Of a stretch of DNA of 46,651 bases, positions 8,815 through 19,136 are shown one piece after another. The first letter of the stretch is position 1. Each line of letters opens with the position of its first letter. Origin of the DNA: Methylorubrum populi (GTDB lineage Bacteria > Pseudomonadota > Alphaproteobacteria > Rhizobiales > Beijerinckiaceae); the NCBI GenBank assembly GCA_020741775.1, contig DYYG01000023.1, forward strand, positions 1 through 46,651, written 5' to 3'. The translations under genes and the position numbers were made by a program. The notes under the pieces were generated by a model. That model searched no databases, had not been told where the DNA came from, and saw nothing but the letters and a program-made list of their open reading frames with translations.

Positions 8815-9363
8815 TTGGCGGACGCAGGACCTCAGGGCACCAAGCGCGATTTCCTGTTCCTCGCAACGGGCGCGGGACTGGCTGTCGGAGCTGGCGCCGT
8901 TGCGTGGCCCTTCGTGGCCTCCATGGCACCCGATGCCGCGACCGTGGCCGCCGGAGCGCCGCTCGACGTCGATCTCACCCCGATTCAGGACGGCCAGATC
9001 GTCAACGTGTTCTGGCGCGGCAAGCTGATCTTCGTGCGCAAGCTCACGGAGAAGGAAGTCACGGATATGAAAGCCGTGCCCCTCTCCGAGATGATCGATC
9101 CGGCCGCCTTCGATACCCGCGTCAAGGCCGGCCACGACCAGTGGCTCATCGCCTACGGCAACTGCACCCATCTCGGCTGCGTGCCGATCGGCCATTCCGG
9201 CAATTACGAGGGCTGGGCCTGCCCCTGCCACGGCTCGCAATTCGATGCCGTCGGCCGCGTGCGGCGGGGCCCGGCGCCGACCAACCTGCCGATCCCGCCC
9301 TATGCCTTCGAGACCGATACCAAGCTGAAGATCGGTGAAGAGGGCGGCAAGGCCGTCGCCTAA
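8815..9363 (+). CDS. petA: ubiquinol-cytochrome c reductase, Rieske iron-sulfur subunit
   Basis: The 182-residue subunit has a short Tat-type N-terminus (KRDFLFLATGAG) that continues as a single membrane anchor at about 12-36. The Rieske cluster motifs are CTHLGC (Cys117, His119, Cys122) and CPCHGS (Cys136, Cys138, His139): two Cys and two His bind the 2Fe-2S cluster and the other two Cys form the disulfide. It accepts electrons from quinol in the periplasmic head of complex III. Start is a TTG preceded by GGGAGGG. It opens the petABC operon, with petB 33 bases downstream. Confidence 0.95.
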   Translation: MADAGPQGTKRDFLFLATGAGLAVGAGAVAWPFVASMAPDAATVAAGAPLDVDLTPIQDGQIVNVFWRGKLIFVRKLTEKEVTDMKAVPLSEMIDPAAFDTRVKAGHDQWLIAYGNCTHLGCVPIGHSGNYEGWACPCHGSQFDAVGRVRRGPAPTNLPIPPYAFETDTKLKIGEEGGKAVA

Positions 9364-9396
9364 AGCAGGACACGAGAAGCCGGAGCGGGCAACCCG

Positions 9397-10689
9397 ATGA
9401 GCAGCGCACACGCGACCTCGACCTATGTACCCAAGAGCCGCCTCGCGAAGTGGTTCGAGTCACGGCTTCCGCTGGTCGGGCTGGTGCACTCGTCCTTCAT
9501 CGCCTTCCCGGTTCCGCGTAACCTCAACTATTTCTGGACCTTCGGCGCAATCCTGATCGCGTTCCTCGGTATCCAGATCATCACCGGCGTCTGGCTGGCG
9601 ATGCATTACGATCCGAGCGCGGGCAACGCGTTCGAGAGCGTCGAGCACATCATGCGCGACGTGAATTACGGCTGGTTGCTGCGCTACGCGCACGCCAACG
9701 GCGCGTCGATGTTCTTCGTGGCGGTCTATGTCCACATTTTCCGCAACCTCTATTACGGGTCCTACAAGGCTCCGCGCGAGGTCCTCTACCTGCTCGGTGT
9801 CATCATCTACCTGCTGATGATGGCCACCGCCTTCCTCGGCTACACCCTGCCGTGGGGCCAGATGAGCTTCTGGGGCGCCACCGTCATCACCAACATCCTG
9901 GCGGCGATCCCGGTCGTCGGCGACACGATCCAGAGCCTGCTCTGGGGCGGGTACTCGGTCGGTAACCCGACCATCAACCGCTTCTTCTCGCTGCACTTCC
10001 TGCTGCCGTGGATGATCGCCGGCGTCGTCGTCCTCCACGTCTGGGCCCTGCACGTGACCGGTCAGAACAACCCGGCCGGCATCCCGATCAAGTCGAGCAA
10101 GGACGCCGTGCCCTTCACCCCCTACGCGACCATCAAGGACGTGTTCGCGGTGGTGGTGTTCTTCATCCTGTTCGCGTGGTTCATCTTCTATCAGCCGAAC
10201 TATCTCGGCCATGCCGACAACTACGTCCCGGCCAACCCGTCGGTGACGCCCGCGCATATCGTGCCGGAATGGTACTTCCTGCCCTTCTACGCGATCCTGC
10301 GTGCGGTGCCGGACAAGCTCGGCGGCGTGGTCCTGATGTTCGGCGCCGTGCTGATCCTGGCCTTCGCGCCCTGGCTCGACACCTCGCGGGTGCGCTCCTG
10401 CAACTATCGTCCCGTCTATCGGGTGTTCTTCTGGGTGTTCCTGGTCAACGCCATCCTGCTCGGCTGGCTCGGCGCCAAGCCCCCGGAGGGCGGCTATGTC
10501 CTCGCCTCGCGGCTGTGCACGATCTACTACTTCGCCCACTTCCTCATCATCATGCCGCTGGTCGGCCTGTTCGAGACACCGGACCGCCTGCCGGGCTCGA
10601 TCCTCGAGACGGTCACCGGTCCGGGCAAGCAGGTGAGCGGATCGGGCATGCCCGCCGGCGCGGCGGCCGAACCGGCCAAGCGCGGCTAA
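9397..10689 (+). CDS. petB: ubiquinol-cytochrome c reductase, cytochrome b
   Basis: The 430-residue integral membrane subunit has the eight-helix pattern of full-length cytochrome b. Early motifs include [13 protein letters not shown] and the [12 protein letters not shown] segment, a heme-ligand helix; [12 protein letters not shown] and the [14 protein letters not shown] segment mark the quinol-oxidation (Qo) site. It holds both b hemes and the two quinone sites of complex III. The Ala/Gly/Pro-rich C-terminal tail after about residue 400 is a common alphaproteobacterial extension. It lies between petA and petC on the same strand with short gaps (33 and 21 bases), so the three are one operon. 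Confidence 0.95.
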   Translation: MSSAHATSTYVPKSRLAKWFESRLPLVGLVHSSFIAFPVPRNLNYFWTFGAILIAFLGIQIITGVWLAMHYDPSAGNAFESVEHIMRDVNYGWLLRYAHANGASMFFVAVYVHIFRNLYYGSYKAPREVLYLLGVIIYLLMMATAFLGYTLPWGQMSFWGATVITNILAAIPVVGDTIQSLLWGGYSVGNPTINRFFSLHFLLPWMIAGVVVLHVWALHVTGQNNPAGIPIKSSKDAVPFTPYATIKDVFAVVVFFILFAWFIFYQPNYLGHADNYVPANPSVTPAHIVPEWYFLPFYAILRAVPDKLGGVVLMFGAVLILAFAPWLDTSRVRSCNYRPVYRVFFWVFLVNAILLGWLGAKPPEGGYVLASRLCTIYYFAHFLIIMPLVGLFETPDRLPGSILETVTGPGKQVSGSGMPAGAAAEPAKRG

Positions 10690-10710
10690 GGGGTCGGGGA
10701 GAGAACAACG

Positions 10711-11604
10711 ATGCGCATCGCACGCCTCGCCGCCGCCGCTCTCGTCGCGGCCTCCCTCGGTGCCGGCTCGGCCCTGGCCGAAGACGGACACGGCATCAAC
10801 CCGCCGCGCGAAAAGTGGAGCTTCGCCGGCATGTTCGGCCGCTTCGACCAAGCGCAGCTCCAGCGCGGCTTCCAGGTCTACAAGGAAGTCTGCGCCAACT
10901 GCCACTCGATGCGGCTGGTCGCCTTCCGCAACCTCGCGGAAGAGGGCGGTCCGGGCTTCACGGCGGGTCAGGTCAAGGCGCTCGCCGAAACCTATTCCGT
11001 GAAGGAGCTCGACGATTCGGGAGCCGAGAAGGAGCGTCCGGCGCGTCCGGCCGACCGCTTCCCGTCCCCCTTCCCGAACGATAAGGCCGCCGCCGCCGCC
11101 AATGGCGGCAAGGCGCCGCCTGATTTCTCGGTGCTGGCCAAGGCCCGCACCTATGAGCGCGGCTTCCCCTGGTTCGTGCTCGATGCGCTGCCGGTCACCG
11201 GCTATTCCGAGCAGGGCGTCGATTACATCCACGCCCTCCTCACCGGCTACGAGGATGCCCCGAAGGGCTCCGAGATGCCGGGCAGCGGATATTACAACAA
11301 GTACTATCCCGGCCACGTGATCGCCATGCCGCCGCCCCTCAGCGACGGGCAGATCACCTACCCGAAGAACGAGGCCGGCCAGCCGGTGGTGCCGGAGACG
11401 ATCGAGCAGTACTCGCACGACGTGTCGGCCTTCATGGCCTGGGCGGCCGAGCCGCACATGATGGCTCGCAAGGCGCTCGGCCTGCGCGTGATCCTGTTCC
11501 TCATCCTGCTCGCAGGCCTGCTCTATTACGTGAAGAAGCAGGTCTGGAAGAAGGTCGGTGGCGAGGTTCACGGCCTCCAGCCGGAGCTGCACAAGACCTA
11601 CTGA
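10711..11604 (+). CDS. petC: ubiquinol-cytochrome c reductase, cytochrome c1
   Basis: The 297-residue protein has a cleavable signal peptide (about 1-23, ending ALA-ED). The covalent heme site CANCHS (Cys61, Cys64, His65) follows, with a likely axial Met at 206 in the AMPPPLSDG segment, and a C-terminal anchor helix near 262-282 (LRVILFLILLAGLLYYV). It passes electrons from the Rieske centre to soluble or membrane-bound cytochrome c in the periplasm. It is the last gene of petABC and is followed by a strong hairpin. All family motifs are intact. Confidence 0.95.
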   Translation: MRIARLAAAALVAASLGAGSALAEDGHGINPPREKWSFAGMFGRFDQAQLQRGFQVYKEVCANCHSMRLVAFRNLAEEGGPGFTAGQVKALAETYSVKELDDSGAEKERPARPADRFPSPFPNDKAAAAANGGKAPPDFSVLAKARTYERGFPWFVLDALPVTGYSEQGVDYIHALLTGYEDAPKGSEMPGSGYYNKYYPGHVIAMPPPLSDGQITYPKNEAGQPVVPETIEQYSHDVSAFMAWAAEPHMMARKALGLRVILFLILLAGLLYYVKKQVWKKVGGEVHGLQPELHKTY

Positions 11605-11629
11605 CCGATCTCAGAAGATCGAACGGACG

Positions 11630-11653
11630 AACGGGCCCCCAGCGGGCCCGTTT
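11630..11653 (+). terminator. rho-independent terminator of the petABC operon
   Basis: A perfect 9-bp stem (AACGGGCCC/GGGCCCGTT) with a five-base loop lies 26 bases after the petC stop and ends in a short T-run. The rest of the 316-base stretch up to 11920 shows no convincing gene; short frames on both strands there lack a ribosome-binding site or family resemblance. Confidence 0.8.
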
Positions 11654-11920
11654 GCGTGTCGGGCCAAGCCTGCGATAAGGGCTATCGTCGCCGGATGGCT
11701 GATCCGGGCGAATCCAAAAACGTCATGGCCGATCTCGGCCCCGCCCGTGCGGCGTGACCCAAGGGGAATCACGCGGCGCGGCTTCAAGGCCGAAGGGCCG
11801 CTCCCGGACGGCGCTTGCCGGCTTTCGGGATGAGACGGTGCAAGAACAATCGTCTGGTCCATCGTCCCGGAGCCGAATCCAGGGAGGAGGTGCCGGGCAC
11901 ACACATCAAGGGATGCTCGC

Positions 11921-12799
11921 ATGACGGCAGCGGTACTCGGCGTGATCGGTGGCTCGGGCGTTTATGATCTGCCCGGCCTGGAAGATGTCCGCGAGGAGGC
12001 GATCACGTCTCCCTGGGGTGAGCCTTCCGACGCGCTGCGCATCGGCCGCATCGGCGCGACGAAGGTGGTGTTCCTGGCCCGCCATGGGCGCGGCCATAAG
12101 CTGTCGCCTACCGGCATCAACTATCGCGCCAATATCGACGTCCTCAAGCGGGCGGGCGTCACCGACATCCTCTCGCTCTCGGCCTGCGGCTCCTTCCGCA
12201 ACGAGCTGCATCCCGGCCTGTTCGTGCTCGTCGATCAGTTCGTGGATCGCACCTATGGCCGCGCGACCTCCTTCTTCGGCAATGGCTGCGTCGCCCACGT
12301 GCCGTTCTCGCATCCGGTTGGACCGCTGCTTCAAAGGCGAATCGCCGCCGCGGCGGAGGCCGAAGGCATCGCGGTGCATCGGGGCGGCACCTATGTCTGC
12401 ATGGAGGGGCCGCAATTCTCCACCCTTGCCGAATCGAAGCACTACAAGGCCTCGAATTTCGACGTGATCGGCATGACCAATATGCCCGAGGCCAAGCTCG
12501 CCCGCGAAGCCGAGATCACCTACGCGACGATCGCGATGGTGACGGATTACGATTGCTGGCATCCGAGCCATGACAGCGTGGACGTGGCTTCGGTGATCGC
12601 CGTGGCTCGGGCCAATGCCGACCGGGCGGCTCAGCTGGTCGCCCGCGTCGCCCGCGATTTCCCGGCCGAGCGTGAGAATTGTCCGGCCGGCTCGCACCGC
12701 GCCCTCGACGGCGCGATCATGACCGCCCCGGCCCATCGCGACCCGGCGCTTCTCGCTAAGCTCGATGCGGTCGCGGGACGGGTGCTCGGCGAGAGCTAG
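11921..12799 (+). CDS. mtnP: S-methyl-5'-thioadenosine phosphorylase
   Basis: The 292-residue enzyme is of the purine nucleoside phosphorylase class II type. It has GGSGVYDLPG near 10-19, the phosphate-binding RHGRGHKLSP (54-63), CMEGPQFST, NMPEAKLAREAE and TDYDCWH. It splits methylthioadenosine into adenine and 5-methylthioribose-1-phosphate, recycling the by-product of polyamine and acyl-homoserine-lactone synthesis. A C-terminal SHRALDGAIMTAP segment is typical of the alphaproteobacterial members. The gene appears monocistronic: it follows the petC terminator by 267 bases and no other methionine-salvage gene is adjacent. Confidence 0.9.
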   Translation: MTAAVLGVIGGSGVYDLPGLEDVREEAITSPWGEPSDALRIGRIGATKVVFLARHGRGHKLSPTGINYRANIDVLKRAGVTDILSLSACGSFRNELHPGLFVLVDQFVDRTYGRATSFFGNGCVAHVPFSHPVGPLLQRRIAAAAEAEGIAVHRGGTYVCMEGPQFSTLAESKHYKASNFDVIGMTNMPEAKLAREAEITYATIAMVTDYDCWHPSHDSVDVASVIAVARANADRAAQLVARVARDFPAERENCPAGSHRALDGAIMTAPAHRDPALLAKLDAVAGRVLGES

Positions 12800-12896
12800 G
12801 CGCGGAATCCCGGCGCGGGCGCTGGTGAGGCCAGTCTCGCGCCGGTCCTGGCCGGGTCTCTCGCTGGTTGGTGCCGGGAAGGCGCACTGGAAAAAA

Positions 12897-13160
12897 TCAG
12901 CGGGCGCAGCCGTTGGCGCGCTCCTGGCGCTGGATGTCGGCGATGTCGGCGCGCTGACGGGCGGAGAGCGGCACGTCGGCGAGATCGTCGTATTTGCAGC
13001 CGGCATTCCCGAAGGCGCGGATCGCGCGCTCGGTGCGGAAGCAATAGCCGGCATCCTTGTAGATGGCGTTGCGCTCGCCCCACAGCTCGTCGCAGGGGAA
13101 TCCCGCCAGGGCGGGCGTGGCCGCGACCATCACCAGAAGCAAAACGGCAAGACGGCACAT
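12897..13160 (-). CDS. small secreted YARHG-domain protein
   Basis: An 87-residue precursor with a clear Sec signal peptide (about 1-19, ending ALA-GF). The mature part has ELWGERNAIYKDAGYCF and a later FGNAGC, the pattern of the YARHG domain seen in secreted bacterial proteins. Four cysteines (23, 40, 55, 85) could form two disulfides in the periplasm. Function of the domain is not established. A GGAG lies about 9 bases before the ATG. The gene lies 34 bases downstream of the phosphoesterase gene on the same strand and may be co-transcribed with it. An overlapping 120-residue frame (12796-13158) is a shadow. Confidence 0.75.
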   Translation of the reverse strand: MCRLAVLLLVMVAATPALAGFPCDELWGERNAIYKDAGYCFRTERAIRAFGNAGCKYDDLADVPLSARQRADIADIQRQERANGCAR

Positions 13161-13194
13161 GAGGCGAGCTCCGATCCGCCGGAGTCAGGTCGTC

Positions 13195-14100
13195 TCAGGC
13201 GGTCTTGAGGATGAGGGAACGGCTCGGCTCACGGCCGTAGCCGCGGATCTCCATACGGTCGCCCGCGATCTCCACGACGGCAAAGGCCGAGCTGTCCGGT
13301 GTGTCTACCATGCCGTGAAGGTTGACGTAGTGGATTCCATCGCGCTCGGCGTAGTTGCCCGCGTGGTTGTGCCCGTTGAAATACGCGATCACGTGCGGCT
13401 GGCGCCCGAGGAGGGCGCTGATCCGCGTCGCGTCCCAGAGATTGTGGGGGTTCTCCGGCGCGACCGGATAGTGATTGAACACGACGACCCGCTCACCGGC
13501 CGTCCGCGCCGCCGCAAGCCGCTGTTCGAGCCAGGCGACCTGCGGATCGCCGAGTGAGCCGTTCCACCGCTGGGCATTGGGCAGGTCGGCCGCCTTCGCC
13601 GCCGCGAGACGGTCTTCGGCGAGCGCCCGGCGCGGGTCGCCCGGCGGCGGCGCGAACAGGGAGACGTCGTTTCCGTCGAGGACGATGAAGCGAAGGCCGC
13701 CGAGGGCGAAGTCGTCGGTGCGGGCCTCCATCCCGAGCAAGGACGGCACCCGCCCGAGATGCTCCGGCGCCACCGCGAAATCATGGTTGCCGAGGACGAA
13801 GCGCGTCTCGTGGCGCAGCGTGCGGTAGATCGGCAGGATGCGCTCGAAGCTGGCCACATCGCGATCGATGATGTCGCCGAGGGTGACGACGAAGCCAAGA
13901 TCCTCCCCGTTCAGGGTGGCGACGGCGGCGCGCAACTTGTCGAGGCTGTTGGCGTAGTAGCGCCCGAGCGTCAGGTTCGGCGGCGCCTCGGCATATTGTG
14001 GGTCGGCGATGACACCGAAGCGGACCGGGCCCGCCGCAGCCTGGCCACCGCCCGCGAGGAGAGCGGCGCTGCCGGCAAGGACGGTACGGCGGGACAGCAT
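13195..14100 (-). CDS. exported calcineurin-like metallophosphoesterase
   Basis: The 301-residue protein begins [16 protein letters not shown], a twin-arginine-like export signal with cleavage near 23. The metallophosphoesterase motifs follow: [11 protein letters not shown] (28-38), LGDIIDR (74-80), LGNHDF (103-108), FNHYP near 220 and NGHNHAGN near 249, which together supply the dinuclear metal ligands. The DPQYA form of the first motif resembles the Mn-dependent ADP-ribose/CDP-alcohol diphosphatase group, so a nucleoside diphosphate derivative may be the substrate; that is inference. It is read away from hisB and toward the YARHG gene. Confidence 0.85.
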   Translation of the reverse strand: MLSRRTVLAGSAALLAGGGQAAAGPVRFGVIADPQYAEAPPNLTLGRYYANSLDKLRAAVATLNGEDLGFVVTLGDIIDRDVASFERILPIYRTLRHETRFVLGNHDFAVAPEHLGRVPSLLGMEARTDDFALGGLRFIVLDGNDVSLFAPPPGDPRRALAEDRLAAAKAADLPNAQRWNGSLGDPQVAWLEQRLAAARTAGERVVVFNHYPVAPENPHNLWDATRISALLGRQPHVIAYFNGHNHAGNYAERDGIHYVNLHGMVDTPDSSAFAVVEIAGDRMEIRGYGREPSRSLILKTA

Positions 14101-14309
14101 GGCGGAGCCTCGGAAGGTCGTCGGAAGCGGTCACGGTGGCGCCCGCGCATGACCGGCGGATGACGCGGACTCGTCCCCGGCCGGACCGGATCGATGGGTT
14201 GCTCCGTCAAAACCCTTCCCCCGCCGGGCAAAACCACACTACAAGGCAGGCCCGGCCGGCCTCTCGAGGGCCGCCGACTGTTCAGGGTCACCGCGAGCCT
14301 CACACCGCG

Positions 14310-14897
14310 ATGCGTAGCGCCAGCATCAGCCGCCGTACGGCGGAGACCGACGTTTCCGTTTCGATCGATCTCGACGGTACGGGCAAGGCCGAGATCTCGA
14401 CCGGAATCGGCTTCCTCGACCATATGCTGGAGCTGTTCGCCCGGCACGGATTGTTCGATGTCACGATCAAGGTCGTGGGCGATCTGCACGTCGATCAGCA
14501 CCACACCACCGAGGATACCGGCATCGCCCTGGGGCAGGCCGTGGCCAAGGCTTTGGGCGACAAGCGCGGCATCGCCCGCTACGCCGATATCCATCTGCCG
14601 ATGGACGAGACGCTGAGCCGTGTCGCGATCGACATTTCCGGCCGGCCGTTCCTGGTGTTCCGCACGAGCTTCCGCGTCGAGAAGATCGGTCAGTTCGACA
14701 CCGAGCTGGTGCGCGAGTTCTTCCAGGCCTTCGCGATGAATTCCGGGCTCACCCTGCATGTCGAGACGCTTTACGGTGAGAACGCGCATCACATCGCCGA
14801 AAGCCTGTTCAAGGGAGTGGCCCGGAGCTTGCGCAAGGCCGTCGCCATCGACCCACGGGAGGAAGGCCGCGTGCCTTCCACCAAAGGCTCGCTCTGA
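14310..14897 (+). CDS. hisB: imidazoleglycerol-phosphate dehydratase
   Basis: The 195-residue enzyme is the stand-alone dehydratase form without a phosphatase domain. Two repeated metal-binding motifs are visible, [10 protein letters not shown] in the first half and [13 protein letters not shown] in the second, along with [16 protein letters not shown] and the C-terminal PSTKGSL. It converts imidazole glycerol phosphate to imidazole acetol phosphate, step seven of histidine synthesis. The frame is open upstream to 14136, but the ATG at 14310 gives the family length and start ([13 protein letters not shown]). It heads the his run, and its stop is 18 bases before the DUF2628 gene. Confidence 0.95.
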   Translation: MRSASISRRTAETDVSVSIDLDGTGKAEISTGIGFLDHMLELFARHGLFDVTIKVVGDLHVDQHHTTEDTGIALGQAVAKALGDKRGIARYADIHLPMDETLSRVAIDISGRPFLVFRTSFRVEKIGQFDTELVREFFQAFAMNSGLTLHVETLYGENAHHIAESLFKGVARSLRKAVAIDPREEGRVPSTKGSL

Positions 14898-14915
14898 GGC
14901 TGTCGAGGAGGGGTG

Positions 14916-15398
14916 ATGCGGACCTATACGCTGCACGTTCCCGAAGGCACCGCCCGCGGCGATGTCCGCGCCCTGGAACAGGCGGAGCTGGTGCGGGACG
15001 GTTTCTCCTGGGGCGCTTTCGCCTTCACGGTGCTGTGGTTCCTGCGCCACCGGCTCTGGATCGCGTCCTTGCTGGTGCTCGCGGGCCTCGTCGCCCTGGC
15101 CCTGGCCGGGCGCGCCCTCGGCCTCTCGTCGCTGGCGGCTTTCATCGTCACGGTGCTGGCGAGTCTGCTGATCGGGATGGAGGCATCGAGCCTGCGCCGC
15201 TGGACCTATGGCCGTCAGGGCAGGCCCGCCCGCGACGCCGTGATCGCGGGCTCGCAGGAGGAGGCCGAGATGAAGGCCGCCGCCCGCTGGCTCGATGGGG
15301 AGGCGGCGCCCCGTCCCGCCCAACCCGCGCGCCCGGTCCATCGCCGCGACGAGGATGCGGTGATCGGTATCTTTCCCGCAAGTGAGGGTGGACGGTGA
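14916..15398 (+). CDS. DUF2628 membrane protein within the his operon
   Basis: A 160-residue protein with two to three hydrophobic segments: a short one near 30-42 ([13 protein letters not shown]) and a long pair at about 47-90. This is the arrangement of DUF2628 proteins. The C-terminal part is Ala/Pro/Arg-rich and probably cytoplasmic. Genes of this type are often found between hisB and hisH in Rhizobiales, but their function is unknown. GAGGAGGGG precedes the ATG at 14916 (GTG at 14913 is also possible). The stop overlaps the hisH GTG, so translation is coupled. Confidence 0.8.
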   Translation: MRTYTLHVPEGTARGDVRALEQAELVRDGFSWGAFAFTVLWFLRHRLWIASLLVLAGLVALALAGRALGLSSLAAFIVTVLASLLIGMEASSLRRWTYGRQGRPARDAVIAGSQEEAEMKAAARWLDGEAAPRPAQPARPVHRRDEDAVIGIFPASEGGR

Positions 15399-16057
15399 GC
15401 GAGCAGACCGTCGCGATCATCGATTACGGATCGGGCAACCTCCACTCGGCGGCGAAGGCGTTCGAGCGCGCCGCCCGCGAGGCCGGGCTCGATGGCACCC
15501 GCATCGTCGTCACCGACCGGCCCGAGGCCGTGACCGGCGCGGATCGCGTGGTCCTGCCCGGCGTGGGTGCCTATGCCGATTGCCGCCGCGGCCTCGATGC
15601 CGTGCCGGGCATGGTCGAGGCCATGACCGAGGCGGTGAAGGGCAGAGGTAAGCCGTTCCTCGGCATCTGCGTCGGCATGCAGCTCATGGCGAGCCGTGGC
15701 CTCGAATACGAGGAGACGGCGGGCCTCGGCTGGATTCCCGGCGACGTCGCCCCGATCGAGCCCGCCGACCCGGCGCTCAAGATCCCGCATATGGGCTGGA
15801 ACACCCTGCATCTCGACCGTGAGCACGCCTTGCTCGAAGGGATCGAGGCCGGTGAGGGCGGTCTGCATGCCTATTTCGTCCACAGCTTCGCGCTGAAGGC
15901 CGCCGAGCCTGCGGATGTGGTGGCCCATGCCGAATATGGCGGCCGGGTCACGGCCATGGTCGCCCGGGACAACATGGCGGGAACGCAATTCCACCCCGAG
16001 AAGAGCCAGCGCCTCGGCCTGGCTCTCCTCGGTAACTTCCTGCGCTGGCGTCCCTGA
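15395..16057 (+). CDS. hisH: imidazole glycerol phosphate synthase, glutaminase subunit
   Basis: A class I glutamine amidotransferase of 220 residues: nucleophile Cys92 in FLGICVGMQ, with His200 and Glu202 in TQFHPEKSQ. It releases ammonia from glutamine and passes it to HisF, with which it forms the heterodimer. GTG start overlapping the preceding stop (GTGA). hisA begins 43 bases downstream and hisF after it, so the two subunits are made from the same transcript. Confidence 0.95.
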   Translation: MSEQTVAIIDYGSGNLHSAAKAFERAAREAGLDGTRIVVTDRPEAVTGADRVVLPGVGAYADCRRGLDAVPGMVEAMTEAVKGRGKPFLGICVGMQLMASRGLEYEETAGLGWIPGDVAPIEPADPALKIPHMGWNTLHLDREHALLEGIEAGEGGLHAYFVHSFALKAAEPADVVAHAEYGGRVTAMVARDNMAGTQFHPEKSQRLGLALLGNFLRWRP

Positions 16058-16100
16058 GGGCCCGGCGCATCTCCACACCCCGATTTCGGCGAGTTGACGC

Positions 16101-16856
16101 GTGATCCTGTATCCGGCCATCGACCTCAAGGAAGGACGCTGCGTCCGCCTCGTTCAGGGCGACATGGCCCAGGCCAAGGTCTTCAACGACGACCCCGCCG
16201 CGCAGGCGGCCGCGTTCGAGTCGCAGGGCTTCCCCTGGCTGCACGTGGTCGATCTCGACGGCGCCTTCGCCGGTGCCCCCCGCAACGCCGCTGCCGTCGA
16301 TGCGATCCTGGCGCGGGTGACGATGCCGGTGCAGCTCGGCGGCGGCGTGCGAGAGATGCGCACCCTCGAGGGCTGGCTGGAGAAGGGCGTCAGCCGCGTC
16401 ATCATCGGCACCGCCGCGGTGCGCGATCCCGCCTTCGTGCGGGAAGCCGCCCGCCGCCATCCGGGAAAGATCGCCGTCGGCATCGATGCCAAGGACGGCC
16501 GCGTTGCGGTGGAGGGCTGGGCCCAGACCTCCAGCATGACGGCGGAGGAACTCGGGCGCCGCTTCGAGGATGCCGGTGTCGCCGCGATCATCTACACCGA
16601 CATCGCCCGCGACGGCATCCTGAAGGGGCTCAATATCGAGATGACCCTGGCCCTGGCCTCCGCCGTCAGCATCCCTGTGATCGCGTCCGGCGGCCTTGCC
16701 TCGATCGCCGATGTCGAGCGCCTGCTGGAGCCGGATTGCGCGATGCTGGCCGGTGCCATCACCGGCCGTGCCCTTTACGACGGACGGATCGACCCGAAGG
16801 AGGCCCTGGCGGCCATCGCTCGGGCCAAGGGGGCGGAGAAAGGAGCGGCGCAGTGA
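16101..16856 (+). CDS. hisA: ProFAR isomerase (phosphoribosylformimino-AICAR-P isomerase)
   Basis: A 251-residue (beta-alpha)8 barrel. The N-terminal [18 protein letters not shown] with catalytic Asp8, the phosphate-binding LGGGVREM and GTAAVRDP segments, and TDIARDG carrying the second catalytic Asp are all present. The C-terminal phosphate site is [11 protein letters not shown]. It catalyses the Amadori isomerisation before HisF/HisH. GTG start preceded by GGCGAG. Intact, no oddities. Confidence 0.95.
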   Translation: MILYPAIDLKEGRCVRLVQGDMAQAKVFNDDPAAQAAAFESQGFPWLHVVDLDGAFAGAPRNAAAVDAILARVTMPVQLGGGVREMRTLEGWLEKGVSRVIIGTAAVRDPAFVREAARRHPGKIAVGIDAKDGRVAVEGWAQTSSMTAEELGRRFEDAGVAAIIYTDIARDGILKGLNIEMTLALASAVSIPVIASGGLASIADVERLLEPDCAMLAGAITGRALYDGRIDPKEALAAIARAKGAEKGAAQ

Positions 16857-16905
16857 GCGCCGCACCTCGATCCATGCCCGCCATGACAGCCTGAAGGCGC
16901 CCCGC

Positions 16906-17682
16906 GTGCTCAAGACCCGCATCATCCCCTGCCTCGACGTGAAGGACGGGCGCGTCGTGAAGGGCGTGCAGTTCCTCGAACTGCGCGATGCCGGCGATCC
17001 GGTCGAATCCGCCAAGGCCTATGACGCCGCCGGTGCCGACGAACTCTGCTTCCTCGACATCACCGCCAGCCACGAGGATCGCGGCACCCTGCTCGATGTG
17101 GTGAGCCGCACCGCGGAAGCCTGCTTCATGCCGCTGACCGTCGGCGGCGGCGTGCGCACCGTCTCCGATGTGCGCACGCTCCTCCTGGCGGGCGCCGACA
17201 AGGTCGGGATCAACACGGCGGCGGTGAAGAACCCGGATTTCGTCGCCGAGGCGGCGGAGAAGTTCGGTGACCAGTGCATCGTCGTCGCCATCGACGCCAA
17301 GCGCGTCTCCGGCCCCGGCGAAACCGCGCGCTGGGAGATCTTCACCCATGGCGGCCGCAATCCCACCGGCATCGACGCGGTCGCATTCGCCCGCCAGGTG
17401 TCCGAGCGTGGGGCGGGCGAACTCCTCGTCACCTCCATGGACAAGGATGGCACCCGCTCCGGCTACGACCTCGCGCTGACCCGCGCCATCGCCGACGCGG
17501 TGAAGGTGCCGGTGATCGCGTCCGGAGGCGTCGGCGGGCTCGACGACCTCGTGGCCGGCGTCCGCGACGGCGGCGCGAGCGCCGTGCTCGCCGCCTCGAT
17601 CTTCCATTTCGGCGAGGCCACCATCGGCGAGGCCAAGGCACATATGGCCGCCGCCGGACTTGCGATGCGGCTCGATCCGTAA
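16906..17682 (+). CDS. hisF: imidazole glycerol phosphate synthase, cyclase subunit
   Basis: The 258-residue barrel starts [19 protein letters not shown], with the catalytic Asp in CLDVKDG. It has [21 protein letters not shown], the second catalytic Asp in [13 protein letters not shown] and IASGGVGG. It joins ammonia from HisH to PRFAR to give imidazole glycerol phosphate and AICAR. The GTG at 16906 with GAAGG upstream gives the usual length; the frame is open further left but has no family sequence there. purH, which uses the released AICAR, lies about 14 kb away in this window. Confidence 0.95.
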   Translation: MLKTRIIPCLDVKDGRVVKGVQFLELRDAGDPVESAKAYDAAGADELCFLDITASHEDRGTLLDVVSRTAEACFMPLTVGGGVRTVSDVRTLLLAGADKVGINTAAVKNPDFVAEAAEKFGDQCIVVAIDAKRVSGPGETARWEIFTHGGRNPTGIDAVAFARQVSERGAGELLVTSMDKDGTRSGYDLALTRAIADAVKVPVIASGGVGGLDDLVAGVRDGGASAVLAASIFHFGEATIGEAKAHMAAAGLAMRLDP

Positions 17683-17802
17683 CGCGTAACGGTTGCGCCG
17701 AGGCGCGCACCCCTTGACCGGGGCGCCTGCCCTGCGCAGGGTCCGCGCAGCCGGTATCCGCTCATGCGATGCCGCATGATACGGGTTCCGTTTGCACGCT
17801 CT

Positions 17803-18126
17803 ATGACGAAGTTCAGCCTCGACGACCTCGCCGCCCTCGTGGACAGCCGGGCCGGCACTCCTCCCGAATCTTCCTACACCGCCAAGCTCCTGGCCGAGGG
17901 GCCGGCCAAGGCGGCCAAGAAGCTTGGCGAAGAGGCCGTCGAGGCCGCCATCGCCGCCGTACAGGGTGACCGCAAGGCCCTCACCTCGGAAGCCGCCGAC
18001 GTGCTCTATCACCTCGTCGTCACGCTCAAGGCGGTCGGCGTGCCGCTCGACGACGTGATGGCTGAACTCGGCCGGCGCACCGCTCAGAGCGGCCTCGCCG
18101 AGAAGGCGGCGCGGAGGCATACATGA
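17803..18126 (+). CDS. hisE: phosphoribosyl-ATP diphosphatase
   Basis: A 107-residue, all-helical MazG-like enzyme. It has [21 protein letters not shown] followed by EAVEAAIAA, with the metal-binding acidic residues, then [14 protein letters not shown]. It hydrolyses phosphoribosyl-ATP to phosphoribosyl-AMP in step two of the pathway. The ATG at 17803 fits the family; an extended start at 17764 adds an Arg-rich leader without similarity. The 120-base gap after hisF has short hairpins (for example CCCTG-cg-CAGGG) and may hold an internal processing or promoter site. Its stop overlaps the coaA start (ATGA). Confidence 0.9.
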   Translation: MTKFSLDDLAALVDSRAGTPPESSYTAKLLAEGPAKAAKKLGEEAVEAAIAAVQGDRKALTSEAADVLYHLVVTLKAVGVPLDDVMAELGRRTAQSGLAEKAARRHT

Positions 18127-19136
18127 TCGGCGCCCCGATCCCGCCGGCCGGGATCGAACCGGAAGAGCGCCAGAACCCGGTGACCGGCCAGGGGCCGGGA
18201 CGCCTCTCGCCCTACCGGATCTTCTCCCGCGAGGAATGGGCGCAACTGCGCGCCGACACGCCGCTGACGCTGACGGCCGAGGATATCGGCCGCCTGCAAT
18301 CCCTCAACGATCCGATCTCCATCGAGGAGGTCGTGGCGATCTACCTGCCGCTGTCGCGGCTGCTCTCGCTCTACGTTGCGGCCACGCAGGGATTGTTCAA
18401 GGCAACCCAGCGCTTCCTGCTCGCCGAGCACGATGCCAAGGTGCCCTACATCATCGGGCTCGCCGGCTCAGTGGCGGTCGGCAAATCGACCACGGCGCGG
18501 GTGCTGAAGGCCCTGCTCGCCCGCTGGCCCAATACCCCGAAGGTCGATCTGATCACGACCGACGGCTTTCTCCACCCCAATGCCGAACTCCAGCGCATGG
18601 ACGCGATGGAGCGGAAGGGGTTTCCGGAGAGCTATGACAGCGCCGCCCTGCTGCGCTTCCTCGCCGACATCAAGGCCGGCCACAAGCGCGTGTCGGCGCC
18701 GGTCTATTCCCACCTCGTCTACGATGTGGTGCCCGGCGAGGAGCAGGTGATCGAATCGCCCGACATCCTGATCGTCGAGGGCCTCAACGTGCTCCAGCCG
18801 GCCCGCCTGCCGCGAGACGGCACGGCAATCCCCTTCGTTTCCGACTTCTTCGACTTCTCGATCTATCTCGACGGGCACGAGGACGACCTGCACCGCTGGT
18901 ACGTCAACCGCTTCCTCCGCCTGCGCCAGACCGCCTTCCGCGATCCGCTTTCCTATTTCCGGAAATACGCCGAGGTCGGCGAGACCGAGGCCCTCGAGAT
19001 CGCCGACCGGCTCTGGACGACGATCAACCTGCCAAACCTGCGCGACAACATCCTGCCCACCCGCCAGCGGGCGAGCCTGATTCTGGCCAAGGGCGCGAGC
19101 CACCGGATCGAGAGCGTCGCGTTGCGGCGCTTGTGA
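18123..19136 (+). CDS. coaA: type I pantothenate kinase
   Basis: The 337-residue protein is a CoaA-type P-loop kinase. The Walker A site is [12 protein letters not shown] (112-123), followed by [24 protein letters not shown] and [11 protein letters not shown]. It phosphorylates pantothenate, the first and usually rate-limiting step of CoA synthesis, and is normally feedback-inhibited by CoA. The N-terminal ~30 residues are a short Pro/Gly-rich extension relative to the family core. It is translationally coupled to hisE through ATGA, a linkage common in Rhizobiales. Confidence 0.92.
   Translation: MIGAPIPPAGIEPEERQNPVTGQGPGRLSPYRIFSREEWAQLRADTPLTLTAEDIGRLQSLNDPISIEEVVAIYLPLSRLLSLYVAATQGLFKATQRFLLAEHDAKVPYIIGLAGSVAVGKSTTARVLKALLARWPNTPKVDLITTDGFLHPNAELQRMDAMERKGFPESYDSAALLRFLADIKAGHKRVSAPVYSHLVYDVVPGEEQVIESPDILIVEGLNVLQPARLPRDGTAIPFVSDFFDFSIYLDGHEDDLHRWYVNRFLRLRQTAFRDPLSYFRKYAEVGETEALEIADRLWTTINLPNLRDNILPTRQRASLILAKGASHRIESVALRRL

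Noticed and set aside
9460..11592. 710-residue minus-strand frame opposite petB and petC
   Set aside because: The opposite strand encodes two fully recognised subunits; the frame is charged low-complexity sequence without family resemblance.
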